Positions 41,678 through 50,506 of a stretch of DNA of 64,000 nt are shown here, in pieces. Made by a program: the position numbers and the translations under genes. Location: positions 62,001 through 126,000 of the forward strand of contig NZ_VIQO01000001.1 of assembly GCF_007483665.1 (NCBI RefSeq), given 5' to 3'. Source of the DNA: Catellatospora sichuanensis. GTDB lineage: Bacteria > Actinomycetota > Actinomycetes > Mycobacteriales > Micromonosporaceae. The notes under the pieces were generated by a model that was given only the letters and a program-made list of their open reading frames with translations, was not told the origin of the DNA and searched no databases. Each line of letters begins with the position of its first letter. The first letter of the stretch is position 1.

Positions 41678-42155
41678 ACCGGGGACTCCTGCCTGTGCGA
41701 GGCTACTGGCAGCAGCGTGCTCCCTGAATATGAGCTGAATGACGGGGTCTCCCCCGAATGGGAGCTGTGTCACGCTCGTAGGTCACTGTCGGCTCTGTCG
41801 CGGTCGTCCCGCCCCATCGAATGGCATTTCGAAACGTCTATGCCAAAGCCCGCGACAGGTGAATCCTGAACTGCGGCCGGAGCAGAGCCGGGTGGCGGCC
41901 GATCACCACCACCCGGCCCACCTGTCAGCAGAGTCCCGCGCACCCGCCGGAGCCGGGCTTCGGCGGCACACCCGCCGACCCCGCTGCGATGGCCCGGTTC
42001 GAGGCGTCGCTGAGCGGGCTGAACCGGCCCGTGTAACGGCTGTCCCGGCCCCGGGCCTCCGAGACCCGGAGACCGACCGTCCACAATGGCGCATGAACGG
42101 GTGACACGTCCACTGAGGCTTCGGTAACATCCCGTTCGACCTAACAGCCAGGTCG
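41678..42155. other. 478-base gap without a convincing gene
   Basis: This lies between the divergent cydA and DUF4190 genes and should contain both promoters. Short open frames exist on both strands but lack ribosome sites, family motifs or normal third-position bias. No clear operator, hairpin or RNA gene was found. Confidence 0.5.
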
Positions 42156-42725
42156 ATGGATCCCTACGACGACGGGGACGGGGCAGCAGTGAGCGAGCAG
42201 CCGACGGCGGGCGAGCCCGCACCACCACAGCCCGTGCTCCGCGAGCCCGCCCCGATGCAGCCGACGCCGTTTCCGGCCGCGCCGGTGCCGATGCCACCGG
42301 CGCCGCACCCGCCCATGCCGCCGGAACCCGTGCCGCATCCGACCCTGCCGGTGCAACCGTCGCCGCGCCAGGCCGGGCCGGCACCGATGCGGATCGACGA
42401 CGCACATGCGGTGGCGGTGTCCAAGGCGACGGCGGCGGCCGTGGGCCATGCCAAGCAGTTCGTCAGCCGCAACAACGTGCTGGCCGTGCCTGCCCTGCTG
42501 CTGGCCTGCCTCGGCGTGGTCACCTACGTGTGCGCGCCCGTCGGCGCGATCCTCGGCCACGTCGCACGCAGGCAGATCCGCGAGCGCGGCCAGACCGGCA
42601 ACGGTTTCGCGCTGGCCGCGGTCATCATCGGCTGGTCGGTGACCGGCCTCTACACCTGCGGCCTGGTGCTGCCCCTGGCGATCATCATCATCAAGGCCGG
42701 CGCGCTCGCCGCGGCCTTCTCCTAG
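42156..42725 (+). CDS. DUF4190 membrane protein with Pro-rich N-terminus
   Basis: A 189-residue protein. About 80 N-terminal residues are Pro/Ala-rich (PPAPHPPMPPEPVPHPTLPV) and probably disordered. The C-terminal half has two membrane segments around the DUF4190 signature GHVARRQIRERGQTGNGFAL. Function unknown; such proteins are common in actinobacteria. GTG 42189 is an alternative start with a GGGGACGGGGCA site, eleven codons in. Confidence 0.78.
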   Translation: MDPYDDGDGAAVSEQPTAGEPAPPQPVLREPAPMQPTPFPAAPVPMPPAPHPPMPPEPVPHPTLPVQPSPRQAGPAPMRIDDAHAVAVSKATAAAVGHAKQFVSRNNVLAVPALLLACLGVVTYVCAPVGAILGHVARRQIRERGQTGNGFALAAVIIGWSVTGLYTCGLVLPLAIIIIKAGALAAAFS

Positions 42726-42777
42726 GCACACCGGCCCGCAGCGCCGCCACTACGCTCCTGGAGATGCGCGCAGCTGC

Positions 42778-42987
42778 AACGGCGTCCGGTTCGGCATCAA
42801 CATCTGCTACGACACCCGATTCCCCGAGGCTGCCGCAGCGGTCGCCGGGCAGGGCGCACGGGTGCTGCTGGTGCCCGCGCAGAACATGATGCGACGACCC
42901 GCCGCCGACACATGGCGCGACCGCCACCACCAGATCAGGGCCGAGCGGGCGCGTGTGACGGGCATGGTCACGGCCACGATCCGATGA
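42778..42987 (+). pseudogene. C-terminal remnant of a nitrilase-superfamily hydrolase
   Basis: The frame reads NGVRFGINICYDTRFPEAAA, then GARVLLVPAQNM and HHQIRAERARVTGM before TGA 42985-42987. This is the catalytic-Cys region of a carbon-nitrogen hydrolase, but the Glu and Lys regions and any start codon are missing; the upstream DNA is the short spacer after the DUF4190 gene. It is therefore a truncated relic of about 69 codons. It is not a fragment of the nitrilase at 5366, whose Cys context differs. Confidence 0.72.
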
Positions 42988-43002
42988 TCGGTCCGGGGTA
43001 GG

Positions 43003-43617
43003 TCAGCCTGCGCCGGGTGCTGCGGCCGGAGCGCGCCGGACCCGCCGGGCCAGCTCGCCCAGCCCGATCAGCAGCAGTCCCAGCAGGAAGAACAGCACCG
43101 AGAAGACCACCGCGTTCACCGCGACCGCGCCGTAGCCGAGCGCGGCCACATCGATGAAGGGGTACGGGTAGCTGCCCGTGAGCGCCCCGCGCACCAGCGC
43201 GAACGCCAGGTAGGCCAGCGGGTAGGCCAGCCACGCTCCGGCGTGCCACCAGCGCACCCGCTCCCGGTTGACCAGCAGCCAGTCGATCGCCGCCAGCAGC
43301 GGGGTCGCCGTGTGCAGGAGCAGGTTGTGCATCGTGTCCGCACCCGGGTCGGCGGTGAAGAACGGGCTCGCCGGGTTGGTCAGCACGAGGTGGTACACGG
43401 TCCCGGTGATCGCGATGTAGAGGGTTGCGGCCCCACGCAGCCGCACGCCTCCCCGGCCGAACGCGGCGAGCCCGAACACGGCCGCGACGATCAGGTTGCT
43501 CTGCACCGTGAAGTAGACGGCGATCCCCGGCCCGCCCCCGGTGTCCACCAGCAGCAGCACCACGCCCGCGAGGGCGCAGGCGGCGGTGAGGGCGCGCAGC
43601 GCGCGGGCGATCGGCAT
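43003..43617 (-). CDS. Pr6Pr family membrane protein
   Basis: A 204-residue protein with six hydrophobic segments, the Pr6Pr/FAR-17a-like layout. Landmarks are YFTVQSNLIVAAVFGLAAF, ITGTVYHLVLTNP, HTATPLLAAIDWLLVN and YPYPFIDVAALGYGAVAVN. Related eukaryotic FAR-17a/AIG1 proteins hydrolyse fatty acid esters; the role of bacterial members is unknown. Divergent from the MMPL transporter. Confidence 0.78.
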   Translation of the reverse strand: MPIARALRALTAACALAGVVLLLVDTGGGPGIAVYFTVQSNLIVAAVFGLAAFGRGGVRLRGAATLYIAITGTVYHLVLTNPASPFFTADPGADTMHNLLLHTATPLLAAIDWLLVNRERVRWWHAGAWLAYPLAYLAFALVRGALTGSYPYPFIDVAALGYGAVAVNAVVFSVLFFLLGLLLIGLGELARRVRRAPAAAPGAG

Positions 43618-43745
43618 GCGCGAGAACCTACCAACGGGTGGCAGCGGTGAACAGGGATCGGCTGCGGCTGTTGCGTTCGGACGGTCGGCGGTATTTCATG
43701 GCGTCGGTGATCGCCAGATCGGCGCCGCCGCTCCGGGAGGACGCG

Positions 43746-45929
43746 ATGCTCGCACGGCTCGGTCGGATCGCCGCCCGGGGACGGTACGCCGTCATCGTCG
43801 GCTGGGCCGGGATCGCCCTGTTCGGGGCGGTCTTCGGTGGCACGGTCTACGACCGGACGGAGCCGCTGGACGACCTGCGCCCGGACGCGCCGTCGACCGC
43901 CGCGCAGGCCCGCCTCGACGAGTTGACGCCGACCGGCGAGCAGCTGGTCGCGGTGCTGTCCGGGCGGAACTTCTTCGCCACCGACCTCGTCGACCAGGCC
44001 AGCCGGATCATGTTCGAGATCCGGGCCATCCCGGGCGTCGTCAAGGTCACCGACCCCTACACGGCGGGGACGGTGCAGATCACGGCCGACAATCAGAACT
44101 CGCTGGTCGTCGTCGAGCTGTCGCCGCAGCTGAGCGACGACGAAGCCCTCGCCGTCGCCGACCAGGTGCGGGCCGCACTGCACCGGGTGGCCGTGCCGCA
44201 GGTGCTGGTCGGCGGGAAACTGCTGGCCGAGCGCGACTTCGGCGACCAGGCGATCGCGGACGCCGCCCTCGGGGAGTCGGTCGCGCTGATCGTGCTGTGC
44301 GGCGCGCTGGTGGTGATGCTGGGCGGGCTGGCCGCGGGCAGCCTGCCGATCGGCGCGGCGCTGGCCACGGTCGCCGGCACCCTGCTGGCGCTGACCGGGC
44401 TGGCCGGCGCGATCGGCGTCAGCGACTACACGGTCAACGTGGTCACCCTGCTCGGCCTGGGCCTGGCCGTCGACTACAGCCTGCTGATCCTGGCCCGCTT
44501 CCGCGAGGAACGCGCCGCCGACCCCCGCGCGCCGATACCGGACCTGCTGGCCCGGACGGTGGCCACCGCCGGGCGGGCCGTGCTCGTATCCGGGCTGGCC
44601 GTGGGCGCCGCGCTGTCCGGCCTGTTCGTCTTCGCCGACCCGCTGCTGGCAGCGATGGCGCTGGGCGGCGCGCTGGTGGTCCTGCTGGCCACGGCGACCG
44701 GCCTGACCCTGGTGCCCGCGCTGATCGCGATCGCGCACCGGCGCATCCCCGCGCCCGGGACGCGGACCTGGGTCTGGCGGCGTCCCGCGCGGCGCGGCCC
44801 GGGCCTGCTGGCCCGCTCGGCGGCGTTCGCGCAGCGCCGGCCCGCCGCGGTGGCGCTCGCGGTGACCGCGGTCCTGCTCACCTTGAGCGTGCCGCTGCTG
44901 CACGTGAACCTCGCCGACTCCGACGCCCGCTCGCTGCCCGCGAGCAGCGAGGCGCGGCAGGCGCACGAGGCGTACGAGCACCACTTCGCCGCGAAGTACC
45001 CGCAGCCGGTTCCCGTCATCATCGAGGCCGCCGCCGCCGATCCTGCCGTGCAGGCGCTGCTGGTGCGGATGCGCGCCCTGCCCGGGGTGACCGATGTGGA
45101 TCTGCGCGAGAACGTGCCGCCGCAGGTCGTCATCGCCGAGGTGGAGCGACCGGGTCCGGCCTCGGACGAGCCGGCCCAGCAGTTCGTACGAGACCTGCGC
45201 GCGCTGGAGACCTCGGTGCCGATGCTGGTGGCAGGGCCCGCCGCGCAGCTCGTCGACGCGAAGGACGCCACCGCCGACCGGCTGCCGGTCGCGCTCGCCG
45301 TCGTCGTGGTCGCGACGGCGCTGCTGCTGTTCCTGCTCACCGGCTCGCTGGTGGTGCCGGTCAAGGCGCTGCTGATGAACCTGCTGACCATGCTGGCCAC
45401 GCTCGGCGTGCTGGTCGCGGTGTTCCAGTGGGGCTGGGGTTCGGGCCTGCTCGGCTTCACGCCGTGGGGCGCGCTGGACCTGACCACGCCGCTGCTGCTG
45501 TTCGTGTTCGTCTTCGGCCTGTCCATGGACTACGAGGTGTTCCTGCTGGCCCGGATCCGGGAGGAGTGGGCCCGCCGCACCGGCGACGACCGCGCCGCCA
45601 ACGACCGCGCCGTGCTGGCCGGGATCACCGCCACCGGCCCGGTGGTCACCGCCGCGGCGGTGTCGATCGGCATCGTCTTCCTCGGCTTCGCGCTAGGCGA
45701 GCTGGTCGCGGTCAAGGAGATCGGCGTCGGCATGGCCGTCGCGGTCCTGCTCGACGTCACGGTGGTCCGCGGCCTGCTCCTGCCCGCCGCGATGTCCCTG
45801 CTCGGCCGCGTGAACTGGTGGCCCGGCACCGGGATACGCCCTCCTGACGCCACCGGCACGGCCGTCCCGACCGCCGCGGTTCCCGGCCCTCGCCGCAGCG
45901 GCAGCACCCGGCCCGCCGAAGTGTCCTAG
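43746..45929 (+). CDS. MMPL/RND-family transporter
   Basis: A 727-residue transporter with twelve expected membrane segments in two halves. The first membrane block includes VALIVLCGALVVMLGGLAAG and VNVVTLLGLGLAVDYSLLIL; the second includes LLLFVFVFGLSMDYEVFLLA and IREEWAR. These contain the GLxxDY motifs typical of MMPL proton-driven exporters of lipids or drugs. ATG 43746 is preceded by GGGAGG, so the upstream in-frame ATG at 43638 is not preferred. Substrate unknown. Confidence 0.88.
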   Translation: MLARLGRIAARGRYAVIVGWAGIALFGAVFGGTVYDRTEPLDDLRPDAPSTAAQARLDELTPTGEQLVAVLSGRNFFATDLVDQASRIMFEIRAIPGVVKVTDPYTAGTVQITADNQNSLVVVELSPQLSDDEALAVADQVRAALHRVAVPQVLVGGKLLAERDFGDQAIADAALGESVALIVLCGALVVMLGGLAAGSLPIGAALATVAGTLLALTGLAGAIGVSDYTVNVVTLLGLGLAVDYSLLILARFREERAADPRAPIPDLLARTVATAGRAVLVSGLAVGAALSGLFVFADPLLAAMALGGALVVLLATATGLTLVPALIAIAHRRIPAPGTRTWVWRRPARRGPGLLARSAAFAQRRPAAVALAVTAVLLTLSVPLLHVNLADSDARSLPASSEARQAHEAYEHHFAAKYPQPVPVIIEAAAADPAVQALLVRMRALPGVTDVDLRENVPPQVVIAEVERPGPASDEPAQQFVRDLRALETSVPMLVAGPAAQLVDAKDATADRLPVALAVVVVATALLLFLLTGSLVVPVKALLMNLLTMLATLGVLVAVFQWGWGSGLLGFTPWGALDLTTPLLLFVFVFGLSMDYEVFLLARIREEWARRTGDDRAANDRAVLAGITATGPVVTAAAVSIGIVFLGFALGELVAVKEIGVGMAVAVLLDVTVVRGLLLPAAMSLLGRVNWWPGTGIRPPDATGTAVPTAAVPGPRRSGSTRPAEVS

Positions 45930-45941
45930 TCCGGCCCAGCC

Positions 45942-45971
45942 CGTTTCGGGACGCTTGAGCGTCCCGAAACG
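45942..45971. terminator. 13-bp hairpin, copy 2 of a repeated element
   Basis: The arms (45942-45954 and 45959-45971) are identical to those at 35000-35029; only the loop differs (TTGA instead of TCTT). It starts 12 bases after the MMPL stop and 48 bases before the cbiZ start. Position suits a terminator; conservation of the arms suggests a dispersed element. Confidence 0.65.
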
Positions 45972-45989
45972 AGCGCGAGTAGGCATGAC

Positions 45990-46823
45990 ATGCCCGCCAC
46001 AGCCGTTCGACAGGGATCGCGCCCCGCGTGGCAGGACGCGTTAGAGTCCCGTGTGCTGCCGACGCCCCACCCTGACGCCGTCCTGCTCCGCCCCGTGCTG
46101 GTCCACCATGAGGACGCGTCGGGCAGGTGTCCGGCGCTGCTGTGGCAGGCGGGTCCCGGCTGGCAGATGATCTCCAGCGCGGTGCTGGGCGGCGGCGTCG
46201 GGCCGCGCGCGTGGGTGCTCAACGCCCAGGTCGGGCACGGGTACACCCGGCTCGATCCGGATCGGCACCTGACCGAGATCGCGCAGCGGCACGGTATGAC
46301 CGGTCGCGGCGTCGGCCTGATGACCGCCGCCCGCGTGGAGGAGGGCGCCTTCGCCCGCGACGGCGATGTCGAGGCCCTGGTCACGGCCGGCATCGGGGTG
46401 TGCGGCTGGGCCGCGGAAGCCGCGGCCGCACACGCTGCACGGGCCGCGGAAGCCGCCTCGGACCCCGGGGCCGCCCGGGCCACGGACGCTGCCGCGCAGG
46501 CCACGCCGGCTGCCGACACCGCACGGGCCGCGCTGGTGCCCGGCACCATCAACATCATCGTGGCGTTGCCGGTGGCGCTGTCGCCCGCCGCGATGGTCAA
46601 CGCGGTGGCCACCGCCACCGAGGCGAAGGTGCAGGCGCTGCGTGACGCGGGTTTCGACGCCTCGGGCACACCCACCGACGCGGTGTGCGTGGCCGCGCGG
46701 GAGGCGGGCGAGGAGATCCCGTTCGCCGGGCCGCGCTCGGCATGGGGCGCACGCCTGGCCCGAGCGGTGCATGCAGCCACGTTGGAAGCGTCGCTCAGCT
46801 ACCGTGCGCGCCGACTTTCGTAG
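45990..46823 (+). CDS. cbiZ: adenosylcobinamide amidohydrolase
   Basis: A 277-residue enzyme that removes the side chain of adenosylcobinamide or pseudo-cobalamins for B12 salvage. Family blocks are WQMISSAVLGGGVGPRAWVL, GRGVGLMTAARV, GTINIIVALPVALSPAAMVN and ATATEAKVQALRDAGFDASG then TPTDAVCVA. Between WAAEA and LVPGTINII lies an Ala-rich low-complexity insertion of about 40 residues that normal members lack. The N-terminal 20 residues are uncertain. B12 supply would matter to the regulator at 14260. Confidence 0.86.
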   Translation: MPATAVRQGSRPAWQDALESRVLPTPHPDAVLLRPVLVHHEDASGRCPALLWQAGPGWQMISSAVLGGGVGPRAWVLNAQVGHGYTRLDPDRHLTEIAQRHGMTGRGVGLMTAARVEEGAFARDGDVEALVTAGIGVCGWAAEAAAAHAARAAEAASDPGAARATDAAAQATPAADTARAALVPGTINIIVALPVALSPAAMVNAVATATEAKVQALRDAGFDASGTPTDAVCVAAREAGEEIPFAGPRSAWGARLARAVHAATLEASLSYRARRLS

Positions 46824-46849
46824 AGACGGCAACAACTTTTGCTGTGTTG

Positions 46850-46880
46850 ATCGAAAGATATAGACAGCACGATCGAAAGC
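46850..46880. promoter_or_regulatory. direct repeats of GATCGAAAG
   Basis: GATCGAAAG occurs at 46850-46858 and again at 46872-46880, 22 bases (two helical turns) apart, in an AT-rich segment 100-130 bases before the 1124-residue protein. A related CTTTCG lies at 46817-46822 in the opposite sense. The spacing suits a dimeric or tetrameric repressor. No regulator can be assigned. Confidence 0.45.
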
Positions 46881-46979
46881 GTCTAATGTCTCGATCCACC
46901 CTCCGATGTTTCTGGTGTGTTAATCGTCGGCGTCGATGACCACCGGGCACGGCCACCTCTCCCCTCCCCAGGAGTGACG

Positions 46980-49900
46980 ATGGGCAGACGACTGCTACGC
47001 CGAATTCGCGGTCCCGTGCTGGTCTCGCTGGCGCTCGCCCTCGCGGGCGGCGTGTGGGCCGCGCCCGCCGCCGCGGTGCCCGCCCAGGAACCGGGCGTCA
47101 CCCTGCGCGTCTTCGACGTCCAGGTGCCGCTCAACGAGATCTGCGCGCTCAAGCCCGCGCAGACGCCCAACATCGACAAACTGATGCCGACGGTCAACTG
47201 GAGCACCGCCGCCGACTTCGGGTTCGAGGACCTGTTCGTCGCGCAGGCGCTCGGCAACATCAACATCACCCAGGCAGGCTCGTACACCTTCCGGCTCACC
47301 AGCGACGACGGCTCCGAACTGCGGATCGACGGCGCGATGGTGGTCAACCACGACGGGCTGCACGGCGCGACCGCCATGGAGGGCACGGTCAGCCTCACCA
47401 CGGGCTACCACGCGCTGCGCATCGACTACTTCGAGCGCACCGGCGGCCAGCAGCTCACCCTGGAGTGGCGCACCCCGGGCTCGTCGGCGTTCGTGCTGGT
47501 GCCGAACTCGGCGCTGAGCACCGACGCGGGTGTGGTGCGGGTGACCGCACCGGGCCGCAAGGAGTGCGAGGGCGTGGCCGACTCTCCCGGCGACGGCCTG
47601 CCGCTGACCGGCGTCCACCCCGGATACACGCTGACCAACCTGCGGCCGGGCACCTTCCAGCCGAAGGTCACCGGCATGGACTGGCTGCCCGACGGCCGCC
47701 TGGTGATCTGCACCTGGGGCGGCACGGACCAGTCCGGCACATCGCAGGCCGGTGAGGTGTACATCCTCGGCAACACCGGCGGGGCCACCGGGCCCGGCAG
47801 CGTCACCACCAGAAAGATCGGCGGCAACCTGAAGGAGCCGATGGGTCTCAAGGTCGTCGACGGACAGGTCTACGTCTCCGAGAAGCAGCGGCTGACGCAG
47901 CTGGTGGACACCAACGGCGACGAGGTGGCCGACCAGTACAACACGATCGCGACCTGGCCGTGGGGCGGCAACTTCCACGAGTTCGCGTTCGGGCTGCTGT
48001 ATCAGGACGGGTTCTTCTACCTGAACCTGTCGGTGTCGATCAACAGCGGCGGCGCGACCACCGTGCCGCAGCCCGCGACCAACCGCGGCACCACCGTCAA
48101 GGTGAACCGGACCACCGGCGCGATCTCCTACGTGGCGGGCGGCCTGCGCACGCCGCACGGCATCGGCTGGGGTCCGGAGAACGGCATCTTCGTCACCGAC
48201 AACCAGGGCGGCTGGCTGCCGTCCTCGAAGCTGCTGCACATCAAGCAGGGTCGCTTCTTCAACCACTACACCACCCCGGCGGGCCCGTTCGACACCGCGC
48301 CGGTGACCCCGCCGGTGCTGTGGATGCCGCAGAACGAGATCGCCAACTCGCCCAGCACCCCGATCCTGCTGCCCAGCGGCACGTACGCCGGGCAGTTCGT
48401 GATCGGTGACGTGACCTACGGCGGTCTGCAGCGGGCGTTCGTGGAGAAGGTCAACGGGGAGTACCAGGGCGCACTGTTCCGGATGACGCAGGGCCTGGAG
48501 GCGGGCGTCTCCGAGGTCAACATCGGCCCGGACGGGGCGATCTACCTCGGCGGGCTCGGCGCGGGCGGCAACTGGGGCCAGTCCGGCAAGCTCACCTACG
48601 GCCTGCAGAAGCTGACCCCGAACGGCACGTCGGTGTTCGACATCCTCGCCGTGCGGGCCACCGGCGCCGGGTTCGAGATCGAGTACACCCAGCCCCTGTC
48701 GGCGGCGACGGCGGCGAGCCTGGCCTCGGCGTACAAGCTCAAGCAGTGGCGCTACGAGGCCACGGCCGCCTACGGCGGCCCGAAGCTCGACGAGCAGAAC
48801 CTGACCGTCACCTCGGCCACCCTGTCCGCAGACGGCAAGAAGGTGACCCTGGCGGTCAGCGGCAGGCAGGCGGGGCGGGTCGTGCACATCCGCTCGCCGC
48901 GCCCGTTCACCTCCAGCAGCGGCGCGTCGCTGTGGAGCACCGAGGCCTGGTACACCCTCAACGCCATCCCCGGCCAGACCCCGCCCCCGTCGGACGGGAT
49001 CTACCAGGCCGAGTCGGCGGCCCGCAGCGGCGGCGCGACGGTCGCCACCGACCACACCGGTTACACCGGCACCGGCTTCGTCGCCGGGTACGGCACCCTC
49101 GGCGCGAGCACCACGTTCACCGTGACGGCGGGCTCGGCCGGGACCTACCAGGCGGGGCTGCGCTACTCCAACGGGCCCAACCCGTCCGCCGGCCCGAAGA
49201 CGGTCAGCCTGTACGTCAACGGCGTCAAGCTGCGGCAGATCACGCTGGCCAGCACCGGCAACTGGGACACCTGGTCCACGCTCACCGAGAGCGTGGCGCT
49301 CAACGCCGGGGCGAACACCATCGCGATCAAGTACGACAGCGGCGACGTCGGCCACGTCAACCTCGACGCGCTGACCGTGTCCGGCGGGGCCGGGGCCATC
49401 GTCGGCACCGGCGGCAAGTGCGTCGACGTCGACAACGCGGGCACCGCCGACGGCACGAAGATCCAGCTGTACACCTGCAACGGCTCGAACGCACAGCGCT
49501 GGAGCCGGGTCGGCAGCACCTACCGGGCGCTGGGCAAGTGCCTGGACGTCGACAACGCGGGCACCGCCAACGGCACCAAGGTGCAGCTGTGGACCTGCAA
49601 CGGCTCCGGCTCGCAGGTATGGCAGCCGCAGCCCGACGGCACGCTGCTCAACCCGCAGTCGGGCAAGGTGCTCGACGCCCTGTCCGGCAGCTCCGCCAAC
49701 GGCACCCAGCTGCACATCTGGCAAGCCGCCGGGGTGCTGAGCCAGCGCTGGGCGGTGGCCGGCAGCGGGCAGCGCATCCAGCTGTTCGACGGCGACGACG
49801 TGGCCTCCTGGCAGACCACGGGCGGCGGCGCTGCGACCTGGCCGTTCTCCGGCGGTTCGCTGGAGTCGCTGGGCGGCGACATCCGCACCAGGCAGGCGTT

Positions 49901-50354
49901 CGGCGACTTCAAGCTGCACGTGGAGTGGTACGAGCCGCTCTACCCGGCCAACGTCACCGGGCAGCAGCGCGGCAACAGCGGGATCTACCTGCAGGACCGC
50001 TACGAACTCCAGGTGCTGGACTCCTACGGCGACACGGCGCTGGACAACACCGAGGCGGGCTCGATCTACACCAAGGCGGCCGCCAGTGTGAACGCGGCGG
50101 GTGCGCCGGAGACCTGGCAGTCCTACGACGTGGTGTTCAAGGCGGCCCGCTTCGACGGCTCGGGCAACAAGACGGCCGACGCCCGGGTCACCATCGTGTG
50201 GAACGGCTTCGTGGTGCACAACGACATCACGATCAACGGGTCGACCGGGGCCGGGGCGCCGGAAGGCGCGGCGGGCGGACCGATCCGGTTGCAGGACCAC
50301 GGTGACGCGGGAGCCAACCCGCGGTTCCGCAACATATGGCTCGAACCGCTGTAG
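46980..50354 (+). CDS. secreted multidomain carbohydrate-active protein (PA14, beta-propeller, CBM, ricin-B, DUF1080)
   Basis: A 1124-residue exported protein. After a signal peptide (GGVWAAPAAAVP) come: a PA14-like domain (about 70-185, YTFRLTSDDGSELRIDGAMV); a sorbosone/PQQ-dehydrogenase-like beta-propeller (about 215-560, GMDWLPDGRLVICTWGG); a linker; a CBM6/35-type domain (about 675-800); a ricin-B beta-trefoil with repeated KCVDVDNAGTADGTKIQLYT (about 805-930); and a C-terminal DUF1080 domain (about 935-1124, GNSGIYLQDRYELQVLDSYG). DUF1080 proteins act on keto-disaccharides or glycosides. ATG 46980 follows AGGAGTGACG. Confidence 0.87.
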   Translation: MGRRLLRRIRGPVLVSLALALAGGVWAAPAAAVPAQEPGVTLRVFDVQVPLNEICALKPAQTPNIDKLMPTVNWSTAADFGFEDLFVAQALGNINITQAGSYTFRLTSDDGSELRIDGAMVVNHDGLHGATAMEGTVSLTTGYHALRIDYFERTGGQQLTLEWRTPGSSAFVLVPNSALSTDAGVVRVTAPGRKECEGVADSPGDGLPLTGVHPGYTLTNLRPGTFQPKVTGMDWLPDGRLVICTWGGTDQSGTSQAGEVYILGNTGGATGPGSVTTRKIGGNLKEPMGLKVVDGQVYVSEKQRLTQLVDTNGDEVADQYNTIATWPWGGNFHEFAFGLLYQDGFFYLNLSVSINSGGATTVPQPATNRGTTVKVNRTTGAISYVAGGLRTPHGIGWGPENGIFVTDNQGGWLPSSKLLHIKQGRFFNHYTTPAGPFDTAPVTPPVLWMPQNEIANSPSTPILLPSGTYAGQFVIGDVTYGGLQRAFVEKVNGEYQGALFRMTQGLEAGVSEVNIGPDGAIYLGGLGAGGNWGQSGKLTYGLQKLTPNGTSVFDILAVRATGAGFEIEYTQPLSAATAASLASAYKLKQWRYEATAAYGGPKLDEQNLTVTSATLSADGKKVTLAVSGRQAGRVVHIRSPRPFTSSSGASLWSTEAWYTLNAIPGQTPPPSDGIYQAESAARSGGATVATDHTGYTGTGFVAGYGTLGASTTFTVTAGSAGTYQAGLRYSNGPNPSAGPKTVSLYVNGVKLRQITLASTGNWDTWSTLTESVALNAGANTIAIKYDSGDVGHVNLDALTVSGGAGAIVGTGGKCVDVDNAGTADGTKIQLYTCNGSNAQRWSRVGSTYRALGKCLDVDNAGTANGTKVQLWTCNGSGSQVWQPQPDGTLLNPQSGKVLDALSGSSANGTQLHIWQAAGVLSQRWAVAGSGQRIQLFDGDDVASWQTTGGGAATWPFSGGSLESLGGDIRTRQAFGDFKLHVEWYEPLYPANVTGQQRGNSGIYLQDRYELQVLDSYGDTALDNTEAGSIYTKAAASVNAAGAPETWQSYDVVFKAARFDGSGNKTADARVTIVWNGFVVHNDITINGSTGAGAPEGAAGGPIRLQDHGDAGANPRFRNIWLEPL

Positions 50355-50380
50355 CCACTACGCGCAAATCGGATGAAAGC

Positions 50381-50413
50381 TGCGCCCCTGCTGCTACAAC
50401 AGCAGGGGTGCAG
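50381..50413. terminator. terminator hairpin
   Basis: CCCCTGCTG at 50385-50393 pairs with CAGCAGGGG at 50400-50408 around a 6-base loop, and flanking TGC/GCA at 50381 and 50411 extend the stem past one mismatch. It is 27 bases after the stop of the multidomain protein. Confidence 0.75.
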
Positions 50414-50438
50414 CCCTGTCAAGGCAGGAAATCTAATC

Positions 50439-50468
50439 TCGACTACTCCTACCGGTCTTGTATAGAAT
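50439..50468 (+). promoter_or_regulatory. sigma-70-type promoter for the YeiH operon
   Basis: TCGACT at 50439-50444 and TAGAAT at 50463-50468 are spaced by 18 bases and match -35/-10 consensus at most positions. The segment is the most AT-rich in the region. A transcript would start near 50475, giving a leader of about 30 bases before ATG 50507. Confidence 0.6.
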
Positions 50469-50506
50469 AGACGGCGTCGCCACCTCCCGCCCGAAAGGCG
50501 TACGCC

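Noticed and set aside
41678..42155. Rex operator upstream of cydA
   Set aside because: Only partial matches such as TGTGTCAC are present; no complete inverted TTGTGA-type site was found.
41770..42405. 211-codon minus-strand frame in the cydA upstream gap
   Set aside because: Overlaps the DUF4190 gene antisense, has low-complexity Ala/Arg composition and no ribosome site.
46995..50300. Open reading frame of 1101 codons on the minus strand
   Set aside because: It is the antisense shadow of the multidomain secreted protein; composition is Arg/Gly/Val-rich with no domain, as GC-rich third positions create long false frames.
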